Shown here: one piece after another, positions 1-8,573 of the stretch
How positions within the stretch are numbered: the stretch's first letter is position 1
Layout: each line of letters begins with the position of its first letter
DNA from: Polyangiaceae bacterium
GTDB taxonomy: Bacteria > Myxococcota_A > Polyangia > Polyangiales > Polyangiaceae
Assembly (NCBI GenBank): GCA_019637265.1
Contig: JAHBVY010000016.1
Coordinates: forward strand, 1-49,213
Length of the DNA stretch: 49,213 nucleotides
Reading direction: 5' to 3'
The notes under the pieces: generated by a model
The model's input: the letters and a program-made list of their open reading frames with translations, nothing else
The model's database searches: none
Told to the model about the DNA's origin: nothing
Program-made: the position numbers and the translations under genes

Positions 1-10
1 CACCTGTCTT

Positions 11-49
11 CCCGGCGTCGCTGATGGGTCACCCATCAGAGACGCCGGG
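11..49. repeat. near-perfect 39-bp palindrome
   Basis: Two 19-base arms (11-29 and 31-49) are reverse complements except at one position, with a single central base. The left arm contains GGCGTCGCTGATGGGTCACC. A diverged half copy lies at 32094-32118, so this looks like a dispersed repeat and not only a local terminator. It has no adjoining T-run. The stretch 1-242 holds no gene that I can support. Confidence 0.75.
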
Positions 50-87
50 ATGCTCCCGTGCCCTCCCCCAACTAGCTCGAGGTTTGG

Positions 88-104
88 TTTTTTTGGGGGT
101 TCGC
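88..104 (+). repeat. T-run/G-run element copy
   Basis: Seven T followed by five G, then TTCGC. It is one copy of a dispersed motif whose best form is TTTTTTTGGGGGTTTGCC at 23763-23780. A gene whose 3' end lies before the window start could sit upstream of it, but this cannot be seen. Confidence 0.5.
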
Positions 105-242
105 TCACGCCGCGAAGCGCCCCAGCTCGCTCGGCCACGCCGCTGCCCACCGCGCGCAAGAGCCGCGCGGAACCACACGCCACAAAAACCAAGCGGCGCG
201 CCCGGAGTGTCCTCCAAGCGCGCCACGGCGGTGAACAGCGAC

Positions 243-914
243 TCAGAACCAGCCGACGAGGCCAGCGTTCAAGCCGAAGTTCGTCGCAGTGAGGTCCGCG
301 TCGGCGTCCCCCACCTCGGTGCTCCCTGAGAGACCAAAATCAATCGTCGGCCCAATGGAGATACCGAAACCCTCGATCGGTGAGATCACGAACAGGCCCT
401 CCAGCCCGAGCCCAAGCCCCGAATCCTTGGTGTCATCCGGATCACCCTCGGTGGTGCGCTGCCAGTAGGTGATGCCACCACGAGCCCACAGGTCCACCCC
501 ATCCGTCAGCGGGATCACGTAGCCCACGCGGGGGGCAATGGCGAACGAGGTCACGCTAGGATGGTCAGTCGACGTGGTCGTTCCGCCCAACTTGGACTCG
601 TTCTCGCCCGAGTGTGACGTGAAGCCGAGCGACCCACCGATCGACACACCATCCGCGACGAAGTAGTCGAGCGCCAGACGCGGGATCGTGTAGGGCGTGG
701 GGCCACCGCCATTGAACAGCAGGCCGATGTCGGTGGCGCTCGTCGTGCTCTCTGCCCCTCCATCGGCCTCCACCTTCACGCTCCCGAAGTTCACGCCAAA
801 CAGGCGCTCGGCGCCGAGCGAGATCTGTCCTGGCTCCCCGAGCTCATCCGCCGCCGCGTTGAACGACACCAGGCCAGCCACCACAAAACTCGACAAAAAT
901 AAGGCTTTTCGCAT
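243..914 (-). CDS. outer-membrane beta-barrel protein, unknown function
   Basis: A 223-residue secreted protein. The start at 914 is chosen because it gives a clean signal peptide (MRKALFLSSFVVAGLVSF, cleavage near NAAA-DE) and has GGGAGG about 10 bases upstream; the reading frame stays open further upstream but adds no signal-like residues. The mature part alternates polar and hydrophobic residues, is rich in Gly, Ser and Thr, and ends in Trp-Phe, the C-terminal aromatic expected for Bam-assembled barrels. I infer a small (about 8-strand) outer-membrane barrel; no specific ligand or family can be named. It is preceded by a hairpin and a direct repeat that may control it. Confidence 0.8.
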   Translation of the reverse strand: MRKALFLSSFVVAGLVSFNAAADELGEPGQISLGAERLFGVNFGSVKVEADGGAESTTSATDIGLLFNGGGPTPYTIPRLALDYFVADGVSIGGSLGFTSHSGENESKLGGTTTSTDHPSVTSFAIAPRVGYVIPLTDGVDLWARGGITYWQRTTEGDPDDTKDSGLGLGLEGLFVISPIEGFGISIGPTIDFGLSGSTEVGDADADLTATNFGLNAGLVGWF

Positions 915-979
915 TGTTCTGAGACCTCCCATGGCCCACGGGAGCACGCGTCAGGCGCCTCCTCGGAGCGATGTTGCCG

Positions 980-1007
980 GGACTACCGCGAAAATCGCGG
1001 TAGGTCC
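980..1007. promoter_or_regulatory. hairpin upstream of the barrel-protein gene
   Basis: GGAC-TACCGCGA pairs with TCGCGGTA-GTCC, with one bulged G and an AAA loop. It lies about 65 bases before the start codon at 914 and lacks a T-run, so a 5'-UTR structure or an operator is more likely than a terminator. Confidence 0.45.
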
Positions 1008-1054
1008 ACGAAACGACAGACCTATACGGCGGCCACGATGTTCAAATGCCGCGG

Positions 1055-1110
1055 ACACTGAAACTCAGGCCCCAGTCTCCGCGCGGATACACTGACACTG
1101 AAACGCAGGC
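1055..1110. repeat. 16-bp direct repeat pair
   Basis: ACACTGAAACTCAGGC (1055-1070) recurs as ACACTGAAACGCAGGC (1095-1110), one mismatch, 40 bp apart (about four helical turns). It lies in the 356-bp gap 915-1270 between two minus-strand genes, so it could be a binding site controlling the gene ending at 243. Nothing else was recognised in this gap apart from the hairpin at 980-1007. Confidence 0.45.
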
Positions 1111-1270
1111 ACGCGCCACTCAGCTCGCCGGCCACCGGCGGGAGGCAAGGTAGCGCCGCCCCTTCAGCCCCACGCCGCTACGTGAGCCCTATGACAATCC
1201 ATCAGCAGCCTGGTGTCTCGACCTGACCCATGACCGACACACGGGGCTCACTAGACGGCGACAATGAGGC

Positions 1271-2005
1271 TCACTGACCGAGCTGCTGCCCGATGCACTC
1301 GAGTGGCTCGCAGCTCTTACGCATGCAGCTCTCCACCGCGGTGGCCGCCGCGGGGGTCAGGCTCGCGAGCCCCTGCTCGCAGACCTCCTGGGTGAAGAAG
1401 CCGTCGCTGCTCGCCGCCGGGCAGGCGGTCATCAGCGCCTGACAGCGCTTCGTGTGCTCTGGGGTGCGGCACCCATGCGTCAGCGCGCGCAGTCCGCACA
1501 CCTTCACCTGCTCTGGATCGCAGATGGCGGAGGTGCGGCTGGCGTCGATCAGGCACGTGACCATCTCCGCGGCGGGCTTCGGCTTGAGCAGCTTGGTGAG
1601 CGGCTGACAGATCGCCTTGACGATGCTCACGCCGATGCACATCTCGTCCGGCTCGCGGATCGCGTCACAGCTCGGCACTTTCCCCACGGAATCATCACAC
1701 TTGGCGGCGGCCGCTGGCTTCACCGCCGCGTCAGGCAGCGGGGTGAGCTCTGGCGCGCCGGCGTCGCTGGGCTCATCCGCTGGTGGCGGCTCCGGCATCG
1801 GTGGCGGCTCCGGCTCGGGGACAGACGGGGCCTCTGGACCCTCGGGAGCCGCATCGGGCGCAGCATCAGGCTCCGCATCAGCGCCGGCGTCAGACACCTC
1901 GTCTTCCTTGCCCCCCAGCGGCACGCTGGACGGCAAGGTTGGGCCGCAAGCCACGAACCACCCCCCGAGCAACAGCCCGGCACCCAACAGCTGTGTCACT
2001 CGCAT
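1271..2005 (-). CDS. Cys-rich lipoprotein, unknown function
   Basis: A 244-residue protein starting at 2005 with MRVTQLLGAGLLLGGWFVAC, a lipoprotein signal with lipid-acceptor Cys20. An Ala/Pro/Glu/Asp-rich, probably disordered linker (about 21-100) leads to a compact C-terminal domain with 14 cysteines, an even number consistent with disulfides. No enzyme motif is visible. I infer a surface or periplasm-exposed disulfide-rich domain on a flexible tether. The architecture resembles the Cys-rich lipoproteins at 27508 and 28260, though no sequence relation was established. An upstream in-frame ATG at 2032 would only add residues before the signal peptide. Confidence 0.75.
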   Translation of the reverse strand: MRVTQLLGAGLLLGGWFVACGPTLPSSVPLGGKEDEVSDAGADAEPDAAPDAAPEGPEAPSVPEPEPPPMPEPPPADEPSDAGAPELTPLPDAAVKPAAAAKCDDSVGKVPSCDAIREPDEMCIGVSIVKAICQPLTKLLKPKPAAEMVTCLIDASRTSAICDPEQVKVCGLRALTHGCRTPEHTKRCQALMTACPAASSDGFFTQEVCEQGLASLTPAAATAVESCMRKSCEPLECIGQQLGQ

Positions 2006-2072
2006 CGGCGTGCGGAGCCTAGCAGGCGCCACACATTCCGTGGCGCCCAGTCGTGGTGCTGAGATTCCAGCA

Positions 2073-2091
2073 TAGGCGCAATTTTGCGCCT
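2073..2091. promoter_or_regulatory. inverted repeat between divergent genes
   Basis: Arms TAGGCGCAA and TTGCGCCTA separated by two bases (2073-2092, give or take one base). It lies 68 bp upstream of the minus-strand lipoprotein start and about 215 bp upstream of the plus-strand AgmX-like gene. A dimeric repressor site is plausible. The rest of the 2006-2306 gap shows no gene; a weak GAAAGGG ribosome site precedes the ATG at 2307. Confidence 0.5.
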
Positions 2092-2306
2092 ACACGCTAG
2101 TTGCACGATTCGCACTTCACGGCGGAACTCCGCCGGCCCCCCGCTGACTAAGCCCCCCGCTGCCGACGTGAGGCGACTCACTCGGCGCCAAGGTGGCGCG
2201 CACCCGCGGGCTCCACCTGGGAGGCACTCGAGACCGTGGGGACCTGTGCACCGGGCGCCGCCCGCGCCGCACGTTTCCGCACGGCAATTAGCTGAAAGGG
2301 CTCACC

Positions 2307-3833
2307 ATGGACAACCTCCATCACCTCTTCGCACCGAACCACACCACCCCCGAGCAAGGCACGGCAGACGGCCAGTTCGTGATGCTCAAGACAGCGCCGC
2401 CCGTCGACCAAGCGCTCGTCGAGCGCGCCGACGTGAGCGCGCTGGAGGTCACGATTGCATGGGGAAACAACGTGCTCCACGTCGCGCACCTCACGCCGCT
2501 GCGAAGCTTCTACCTGGGTGAAGAGGGAGGCGACTTCTTGGTGCCGCAGGAGGCGCTGGGAGCGCCGCGCGTGCCGGTCGTCGTGGTGCGAAACGGCGTG
2601 ACCTTCCTGGTGGTGCCGAGCGGCGCCGAGGGGAAGGTGATGGACGCAGCGGGCTCGACGCCGCTCGACCTGTTGCCGTCCGAGCCGAGCGCGGAGCACG
2701 CGGGCGCCAAGGAGATCTTGCTGGTGCCGGGGCAGCGCGCGACGCTCGAGCTCGCCGGGCTCACCTTGCACGTGGCGGCGGTGAAGGCTGGCAAGGCAGC
2801 CTCACGGACCATCAGCGGGCGCGAGGGGCGCGTGCTGGGCGCGTACTTCGGGGTGAGCTTCTTGGTTCACGCGGCGTTCATCGCGGCCATGGCGCACTTC
2901 GTCCCGCCGGTGGGGCTCCTGGATGATGAGGGCGCGAACCGGGAGCAGCTCTACCTGCTGCAGGCGTCCTTGGCCGCCGCGGCCGAGCGCGAGCACCAGC
3001 GTCAAGAGCAGCCCGTCAGCCAAGACGAGGCCGGCGCGCCCGAGCAGGAGGAAGGGCAGCGGGCGGTGGGCGACGAGGGCAAGATGGGCAAGGTCACGTC
3101 CAATTCCGAGCGCGGTCGCTACGGCGTGAAGGGCCCACGCGACAACCCGGATCCGCACCTGGCTCGCACTCGCGAGTACGCCGCGAGCTTCGGGATGGTT
3201 GGGCTGCTCGCGGGTGGCGTCGGGGACCCCGACGCGCCCACCGCCACCTTCGGTCGAGACAGCGCCCTGGGGCGCGACGACCTGAGCGCCGATGGGAACA
3301 TGTGGGGCGACAGCATCCACGAGGCAGGTGGTGCCGGTGGGCTCGGCCTGAGCGGGCTCGGTCAACAGGGCGGCGGCTTCGGTGCTGGCATCGGCCTGGG
3401 TGACATCGGTGGACTCGGTGGCTTGGTGGGTCGCTGCAATGGCGCCGGCTGCGAAGGGATGGGCAACGGCTTCGCGAGAGGCACCGGCACACACGTCGCG
3501 CGCGCGCCGCGGATCCGTCCGGAAGGCGTCACTGAGACGTCAGGTAGACTGCCAGCAGAGACCATCCAGCGCGTCGTGCGCCAGAACTTCGGTCAGTTCC
3601 GCATGTGCTACGAGAACGGCCTGCGCGCGAACCCCAACCTCGCTGGCCGCATCGCGGTGCGGTTCGTGATCTCGAGCGACGGCCGGGTGACCAACGCCGC
3701 CAACGGAGGCTCGGACTTGCCCGACTCGGGGGTGGTGAGCTGCGTGGTGCGAGGCTTCTACAGCCTGGGCTTCCCCGCGCCCGAGTCCGGCGTGGTGACG
3801 GTGGTGTACCCCATCCAGTTCAGCCCCGGCTGA
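2307..3833 (+). CDS. AgmX/PglI C-terminal domain protein (TonB-like)
   Basis: A 508-residue protein with a cytoplasmic N-terminal part (1-170), one membrane helix (about 176-200), a long charged Gln/Glu linker, a Gly-rich stretch (about 335-390), and a C-terminal domain (about 415-508). That domain shows the family pattern: a helix (IQRVVRQNF), then MCYENGL, 'AGRIAVRFVI', a Ser/Asp-Gly turn, a Cys pair and 'VVYPIQF'. It is known from myxobacterial gliding and TonB/TolA-like envelope proteins. The inferred role is an inner-membrane protein reaching across the periplasm, possibly as energy transducer. The Ser/Thr kinase starting 77 bases downstream may be its operon partner. It is not clear that this is a motility gene. 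Confidence 0.8.
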   Translation: MDNLHHLFAPNHTTPEQGTADGQFVMLKTAPPVDQALVERADVSALEVTIAWGNNVLHVAHLTPLRSFYLGEEGGDFLVPQEALGAPRVPVVVVRNGVTFLVVPSGAEGKVMDAAGSTPLDLLPSEPSAEHAGAKEILLVPGQRATLELAGLTLHVAAVKAGKAASRTISGREGRVLGAYFGVSFLVHAAFIAAMAHFVPPVGLLDDEGANREQLYLLQASLAAAAEREHQRQEQPVSQDEAGAPEQEEGQRAVGDEGKMGKVTSNSERGRYGVKGPRDNPDPHLARTREYAASFGMVGLLAGGVGDPDAPTATFGRDSALGRDDLSADGNMWGDSIHEAGGAGGLGLSGLGQQGGGFGAGIGLGDIGGLGGLVGRCNGAGCEGMGNGFARGTGTHVARAPRIRPEGVTETSGRLPAETIQRVVRQNFGQFRMCYENGLRANPNLAGRIAVRFVISSDGRVTNAANGGSDLPDSGVVSCVVRGFYSLGFPAPESGVVTVVYPIQFSPG

Positions 3834-3910
3834 TCCAACACGCGGCGCCGCGCGGGCCGGGCCCCCATCGGGGGCTCGGCCTGACGCGTTTGGAGGCTAT
3901 GCTGCTCGCC

Positions 3911-5860
3911 ATGACCCGCCGCGATAGCTCGGACGATGAGACCCTCCACGTGGAAAAGACCGAGCGCTATGAGCCGCTGGATGCATCCCCCGTTTCATCA
4001 GAGGGCGAGACGATCGCGGTGATGTCGGCGAGCACCCCGTCGGGGCGTCGCGATTTGGTGCTCTCGGGTCCAAAGGTCAGCGCGCAGCTAGGCGACGAAG
4101 GTCGCTTCGACTCCCGCTACGCCAAGCGGCGCACGCTGGGCGTCGGCGGCATGGGCGTGGTGCAGCTCCACCACGATCAGTGGGTGGGGCGTGAGGTCGC
4201 GGTGAAGGTCATGCGGCCTGACATTGCCGAGAACCCCAGCGCGCGAGCGCGCTTCCTTCGGGAGGCGCGGATTCAGGCGCAGCTGGAGCACCCGAGCGTG
4301 GTGCCGGTGTACGACCTGGGCGTGGGTGAAGCGGGGCAGCCGCTGTTCACCATGAAGCGCGTGAAGGGGCTCACGCTGGAGGAGATCTTCGATGGGCACC
4401 GCCTGGGCGACGCCGCGCTGCTGAACAACTACTCAAGGCGGCAGCTCTTGAGCGCGCTCGCGCGCGTGTGCTTGGCGGTCTCGTTCGCGCACGATCGCGG
4501 GGTGGTGCACCGCGACCTGAAGCCCGCGAACATCATGCTCGGTGACTACGGCGAGGTGAACGTGCTCGACTGGGGCGTCGCCAAGGTGCGCGGCTCGAGC
4601 GACGGGCCCATGTCGATCGACACCGGTGAGGGCGCGCTCGCCGGGACTCAGGCGGGGGCCATCCTCGGCACGCCGGGCTTCATGGCGCCCGAGCAGGCGC
4701 GCGGTGAGATCAGCGCGGTCTCCGCTCAGAGCGACATCTACTCGCTGGGCTGCATTTTGTTCGAGCTACTGACGTTAGAGCCGCTGCACCGCGGCGAGAC
4801 GGTGCAAGCGCTGCTGCTCTCCGTGGTGGCAGGGCACCAAGAGCGCCCTAGTGAACGCGCGCCGGAGCGCGGCATCGCGCCGGAGCTCGATCAGATCGTG
4901 CTCACCGCCACAGAGCTAGATCCCGTGGCGCGCTTCAGCTCGGCGCGCGCCATGAACGACGCCATCGAGCGCTACCTCGATGGGGAGCGGGACCTGGAGC
5001 AGCGCCGCGAGCGGGCCCAACGCCACACGCTGAACGCACAGCTCGCATTGGCGCACGCGATGAGCGGCGCGGGAGAGGCCGAGCGCGCCCGGGGGATGCG
5101 GGAGCTCTCGCTGGCGCTGGCGCTGGACCCGAGCCACGAGGGCGCGATGGCCACGCTGACGCGCGTGCTGCTCGACCCCAGCACCGAGCTGCCGCCCGAG
5201 GCCGAAGCCGAGCTGATGGAGGTCAACCGACTCGACCGCGTGCAAGCGGCGCGCGCCATCGCCATCGGCTACGCGGTGTGGTTCCTGGTGTTCCCGCTGA
5301 TGCTCTTGATGGAGATCCGGAGCTGGCCGCTCTTACTCACCACGGGCGGGCTGTTGACGGCCCAGCTCGCGACCATGATGTGGATGAGCATCACAGGGAA
5401 CGCCACCCCCCGCTACGTGCGCTGGACCTTCCCCACCACCTTCCTCGCGGTCGCCTCACTGGGCGCACTGTTCGGGCCACTGTTCGTGGTGCCGGGGGTC
5501 GCGGCGGTGAACGCAGCGGTGATGATGGTGAGCCTGCGCGCCAACGCCATCACGCGGCGTGGGATCATGATCGGGAGCATCGCGGCGATCGTGCTCCCCT
5601 TCGTGCTCCAGCTCGCGGGCGTGCTCCCCGCGAGCTATAGCTTCGAGGCAGGCCTCATGCGCATCCACCCCGCGATGGTGGAGCTCCCGCCCACCTACAC
5701 GCTGCTGCTCTTGGGGGTGATGTCGGTGCTCACGGTGATGACCGGCAACGCGCTGGTGGGGCGGGGCGTTCAAGCCCTCACCGCCGCGGAGCGCCGCATC
5801 TTCGCGCACGCGTGGCGGCTGCGGCAGCTCGTCCCGCAGAATGAGCGGTCAAACAGCTGA
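3911..5860 (+). CDS. Ser/Thr protein kinase with polytopic membrane tail
   Basis: A 649-residue Hanks-type kinase. Visible motifs: Gly-rich loop LGVGGMGVV (76-84), catalytic Lys99 in VAVK, catalytic loop HRDLKPAN (200-207), DWG (220-222) replacing the usual DFG, and APE (259-261). DWG still keeps the magnesium-binding Asp. After a short helical region (about 355-440) there are roughly five hydrophobic segments (448-468, 472-492, 507-540, 551-573, 597-616), more than the single helix usual in PknB-like kinases. The start at 3911 is 14 bases after GGAGG; an alternative ATG at 3899 is only 2 bases after it. It follows the AgmX-like gene and may phosphorylate a partner at the membrane; no substrate can be inferred. 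Confidence 0.88.
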   Translation: MTRRDSSDDETLHVEKTERYEPLDASPVSSEGETIAVMSASTPSGRRDLVLSGPKVSAQLGDEGRFDSRYAKRRTLGVGGMGVVQLHHDQWVGREVAVKVMRPDIAENPSARARFLREARIQAQLEHPSVVPVYDLGVGEAGQPLFTMKRVKGLTLEEIFDGHRLGDAALLNNYSRRQLLSALARVCLAVSFAHDRGVVHRDLKPANIMLGDYGEVNVLDWGVAKVRGSSDGPMSIDTGEGALAGTQAGAILGTPGFMAPEQARGEISAVSAQSDIYSLGCILFELLTLEPLHRGETVQALLLSVVAGHQERPSERAPERGIAPELDQIVLTATELDPVARFSSARAMNDAIERYLDGERDLEQRRERAQRHTLNAQLALAHAMSGAGEAERARGMRELSLALALDPSHEGAMATLTRVLLDPSTELPPEAEAELMEVNRLDRVQAARAIAIGYAVWFLVFPLMLLMEIRSWPLLLTTGGLLTAQLATMMWMSITGNATPRYVRWTFPTTFLAVASLGALFGPLFVVPGVAAVNAAVMMVSLRANAITRRGIMIGSIAAIVLPFVLQLAGVLPASYSFEAGLMRIHPAMVELPPTYTLLLLGVMSVLTVMTGNALVGRGVQALTAAERRIFAHAWRLRQLVPQNERSNS

Positions 5861-5866
5861 TCGAGA

Positions 5867-5887
5867 GGGCGGGTTTGAAACCCGCCC
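5867..5887. repeat. palindrome of the TTTGAAACCCGCCCCTAC family
   Basis: GGGCGGGTTT and AAACCCGCCC flank one G, immediately after the kinase stop codon (5858-5860), and CTAC follows. The same AAACCCGCCCCTA sequence recurs at 5988-6000 and in a diverged form at 32053-32071. It could act as a 3' stem for the kinase transcript. Confidence 0.7.
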
Positions 5888-5894
5888 CTACAGA

Positions 5895-6001
5895 GACTGA
5901 TGGCCCTGAAACACTTGAACCCGTCCCCACCAGAGCCTGTGCCGCACCGATAAGGCGCTGTGCTGACTGATGGCCCTGAAACACTTGAAACCCGCCCCTA
6001 C
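5895..6001. repeat. two direct copies of a ~35-bp repeat
   Basis: Copies begin at 5895 and 5965 (period 70). Both read GACTGATGGCCCTGAAACAC and continue with TTGAA and a CCCG(C/T)CCC core. They fill most of the 186-bp gap between the kinase and the next gene. No protein fits here. Confidence 0.75.
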
Positions 6002-6046
6002 ATGCCCCAATAGGGCGCCAGGCTGACTATAGCGCCCTGCCCGCGG

Positions 6047-8446
6047 TCACTTGGGGCCGTCTTGGGCGCAGAAGCCGTTCACGCAGCGGTTCGTGGGGTC
6101 GCAACAGTCAGCCGCGGTGGTGCAGCGCTCCTGCACCTGGGAGCACTGCCCACCTGGAGGCTCGTTGGAGCACACCAGCTCACCGCTCGAGTTCGGCTGG
6201 CAGTAGCCGTTGCAGCATTGGTCACCCGTCGCGCACGACTCGCCGTCGGGGCGACACGGATCGAACACCCAGAACCCGCGCGAGTTGCCGGCCAGCAGCT
6301 CCTGGCCTGGTAGGTAGAAGGCCGGGTAGCTCGGGTCGGTGCCGGGCGTGGCGTTGAGGTTCACCGCGGCGACCCACAGCTTCTTGGGGGTGATGTGGGT
6401 CACCAGATCCACACCGCGCGGGTCGCTGCAGAACGGCGGGATGGTCGCCACGTTGCCGTACATGCGGCGACTCGTGAACACCACCCAGGCGTAGCCCGCG
6501 CCGGGGATGGGGCTCACCGTGGGCTCGTAGTTGAGGTTCGCGTCGTCGCCGTGATCCGCGTCGACGTCGCCCACCTGCTGGCCGTCCCCGGTGCACGACA
6601 TGCTCACGGGGGCGGAGAGCCGCGGGAGGTATGAGTTACCCGACGCATCCAGCCCGTTCAGCCAGTTCATGGGCGTGACGTTGCTGGCGCCGCCGAGCCG
6701 CGACCAGAACAGCTGCGCCTTGGAGCCCCGCCGGGTGAACATAGCGCCGTGACCGTTGCCATCGCCGCCAGCCTGCGACTGGAGGTGGAACACCAACGCC
6801 TCGCTGTCAGGCAAGAACGCGGCCCAGCCAGGGCGCACCTGCTCTGGTGAGCCGCTGTAGTCCGCGACCTCTTGGAGGTTGCTGAAGCTGAGCGTGGATG
6901 GATCGAAGTCCATCACGATGAGCTTCTGCGTGGGGTTGCTGATACTGCCGCTCACCATCGGGTTGAACACGATGCGCTGACCATTGGGCGCGAAGGCCGG
7001 CGTGCCCACGTTGGTGGAGACGTCCGTGAGACCAGTGGCGGCGAGCGGCGCCGTGGCGGCCGGTAGTGGGAGCAGCTGACCACTCGGGGCGATCGCCATG
7101 GAGCCATCCGGCGACACACCGGGGAACTCGGCGCCGATACCCATCGGGGTCTCGGTGCTCCCCCCCGGCGCCAAGTCGTAAGCCGAGCTGGCTGAGTTGT
7201 CGTTGCCGTGCTGCACCACCAGGCGCGAGCCGTCCGCCGCCACCGAGTGGCACACGCGGCACTGCGTGGTGTTGCCGTGACCACCGGCGACCAGCTGCGG
7301 CCCCGAGTCGCCGACCCGAATCGAGAGCACGGCGCCGCCAAAGCGGCCGTCCCCGCCCACGGCGCCGCCGAAGTTCTTGGCGAGGTTGGTGCCGTACGAG
7401 TTGTAGTAGATCACGCCCGAGAGGCGCGTGGGGGCGACGGTGAAGCTCGCCGTGAGTGGACCATAAGCCTGACCACCGCGCGCGATGGTCAGCCGCAGCG
7501 CGAGCTGGTCGCTGGCGCCATCCGCGGTGTTGGTCGCGGCCTCCCACACGTCCTGAGGGATGGGGTGACGGATGAAGGCGCCGCCGGTTTGATCCAAGAT
7601 CGCCGGGCGCCCGAAGGTGCCCTTCCACTGGAAGGAGCCGGACTGCGTGCTCAGCTCGATTTGGATCGCGTCCGCGTCGCCCAGCGACCAGTCCCAGGCC
7701 AAGAGCGGCGCCAAAATGCCGCGCGGAAACACCGTACGATCGTAAGGGTAGAGCAGCCGGAGCCCCTCGGCGGCGCCGCTCCCGCTCGGGTTGTCCAGCG
7801 CGCCGCGCACCCCCGGGTCGGTCACCGCCACGCCCAGCCCCTCACCGCCGACGCCGGCGACGCCGCCGCCTTCGGTGAGCTCGCTCACGCTGCCCGGGAT
7901 TTGCCCCGCCTGGCCCGGCCGCGTCGGGTCGGCGCCATTTTGCTCCCCCGTCAGCTCCACGAACACTTCGCGGCTCACCGTCTCGTCGTTGAGCCCCGCC
8001 GTGATGGTCACGAGGCCACCCACCACGCCGCTCGGCGTGAAGGTGGCGGTCGCCGTATTCCCGAGGGTGATGGTCCCCACCTCGCCGCGGTCCACCGCCC
8101 AGCCCGCCGGCGCCGGTGAGCCATTCAGCGTCGCCTCGAAGCTGACGGTCGGCGCCTGGGTGCCGAACGGCACCGTGATGCGCTGCGGCGCCTCGGGGGT
8201 CACGTTGAACGCGTGGACGTTCCCGCCCCCGCCGTCGATGTTCAGGCTACCTGCCGTGCCACCGAAGGCCCCGCTGCCCGCGTCCCCCGCGGCACCGCCT
8301 GCGGCGCTGGAGCCGCCGTCACCCCCCGAGCCACCGAACCCCGGGTTGTTGGAGGAGCCGCCATCACCCCCACCACACGCGGCGACGACCGCCGCCGCCA
8401 GCACCGAGCACCAAAGCCCCACGACCACACGACGAGACGCACCCAT
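6047..8446 (-). CDS. large lipoprotein: propeller-like repeats, CxxCH, Cys-rich tail
   Basis: A 799-residue protein. The signal peptide ends at a lipobox (VVAAC, Cys24), followed by a Gly/Ser-rich tether (25-75). An Ig-like region (about 80-165) precedes a middle part with a c-type haem motif, CRVCH (396-400). After that come blade-like repeats of the TolB/PD40 type, with phrases such as SPDGSMAIAPSG and APNGQRIVFNP. The tail (from about 733) has two knots of the form CCNGYC and CCDPTNRCVNGFC. I infer an envelope-anchored protein; haem attachment depends on export to the periplasm and a Ccm system not seen here. No good ribosome site precedes the ATG. It lies downstream of the minus-strand lipase-like gene, 127 bases away. 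Confidence 0.8.
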   Translation of the reverse strand: MGASRRVVVGLWCSVLAAAVVAACGGGDGGSSNNPGFGGSGGDGGSSAAGGAAGDAGSGAFGGTAGSLNIDGGGGNVHAFNVTPEAPQRITVPFGTQAPTVSFEATLNGSPAPAGWAVDRGEVGTITLGNTATATFTPSGVVGGLVTITAGLNDETVSREVFVELTGEQNGADPTRPGQAGQIPGSVSELTEGGGVAGVGGEGLGVAVTDPGVRGALDNPSGSGAAEGLRLLYPYDRTVFPRGILAPLLAWDWSLGDADAIQIELSTQSGSFQWKGTFGRPAILDQTGGAFIRHPIPQDVWEAATNTADGASDQLALRLTIARGGQAYGPLTASFTVAPTRLSGVIYYNSYGTNLAKNFGGAVGGDGRFGGAVLSIRVGDSGPQLVAGGHGNTTQCRVCHSVAADGSRLVVQHGNDNSASSAYDLAPGGSTETPMGIGAEFPGVSPDGSMAIAPSGQLLPLPAATAPLAATGLTDVSTNVGTPAFAPNGQRIVFNPMVSGSISNPTQKLIVMDFDPSTLSFSNLQEVADYSGSPEQVRPGWAAFLPDSEALVFHLQSQAGGDGNGHGAMFTRRGSKAQLFWSRLGGASNVTPMNWLNGLDASGNSYLPRLSAPVSMSCTGDGQQVGDVDADHGDDANLNYEPTVSPIPGAGYAWVVFTSRRMYGNVATIPPFCSDPRGVDLVTHITPKKLWVAAVNLNATPGTDPSYPAFYLPGQELLAGNSRGFWVFDPCRPDGESCATGDQCCNGYCQPNSSGELVCSNEPPGGQCSQVQERCTTAADCCDPTNRCVNGFCAQDGPK

Positions 8447-8534
8447 TCAAGGAGTGTAGCTCGCCAGGCTCCAGCGCCACAAGCGCACCCACCCAAGCAG
8501 CGGCTCGCAGAGGCTGAAGGCTCTGTGCAGTGAG

Positions 8535-8556
8535 GGCAAACCCCCAAACAAACAAG
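8535..8556 (-). repeat. T-run/G-run element, 18 bases past a stop codon
   Basis: Read on the minus strand it contains TTTGTTTGGGGGTTTGCC. It begins 18 bases after the stop of the lipase-like gene (8574) and follows a small stem (AGCAGC/GCTGCT), so the T-rich part could serve as a terminator. Confidence 0.55.
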
Positions 8557-8573
8557 CAGCGCGTGAAGCTGCT

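Noticed and set aside
3605..3910. Upstream extension of the kinase frame
   Set aside because: It overlaps the AgmX-like C-terminal domain in another frame; motif and ribosome evidence place the start near 3899-3911.
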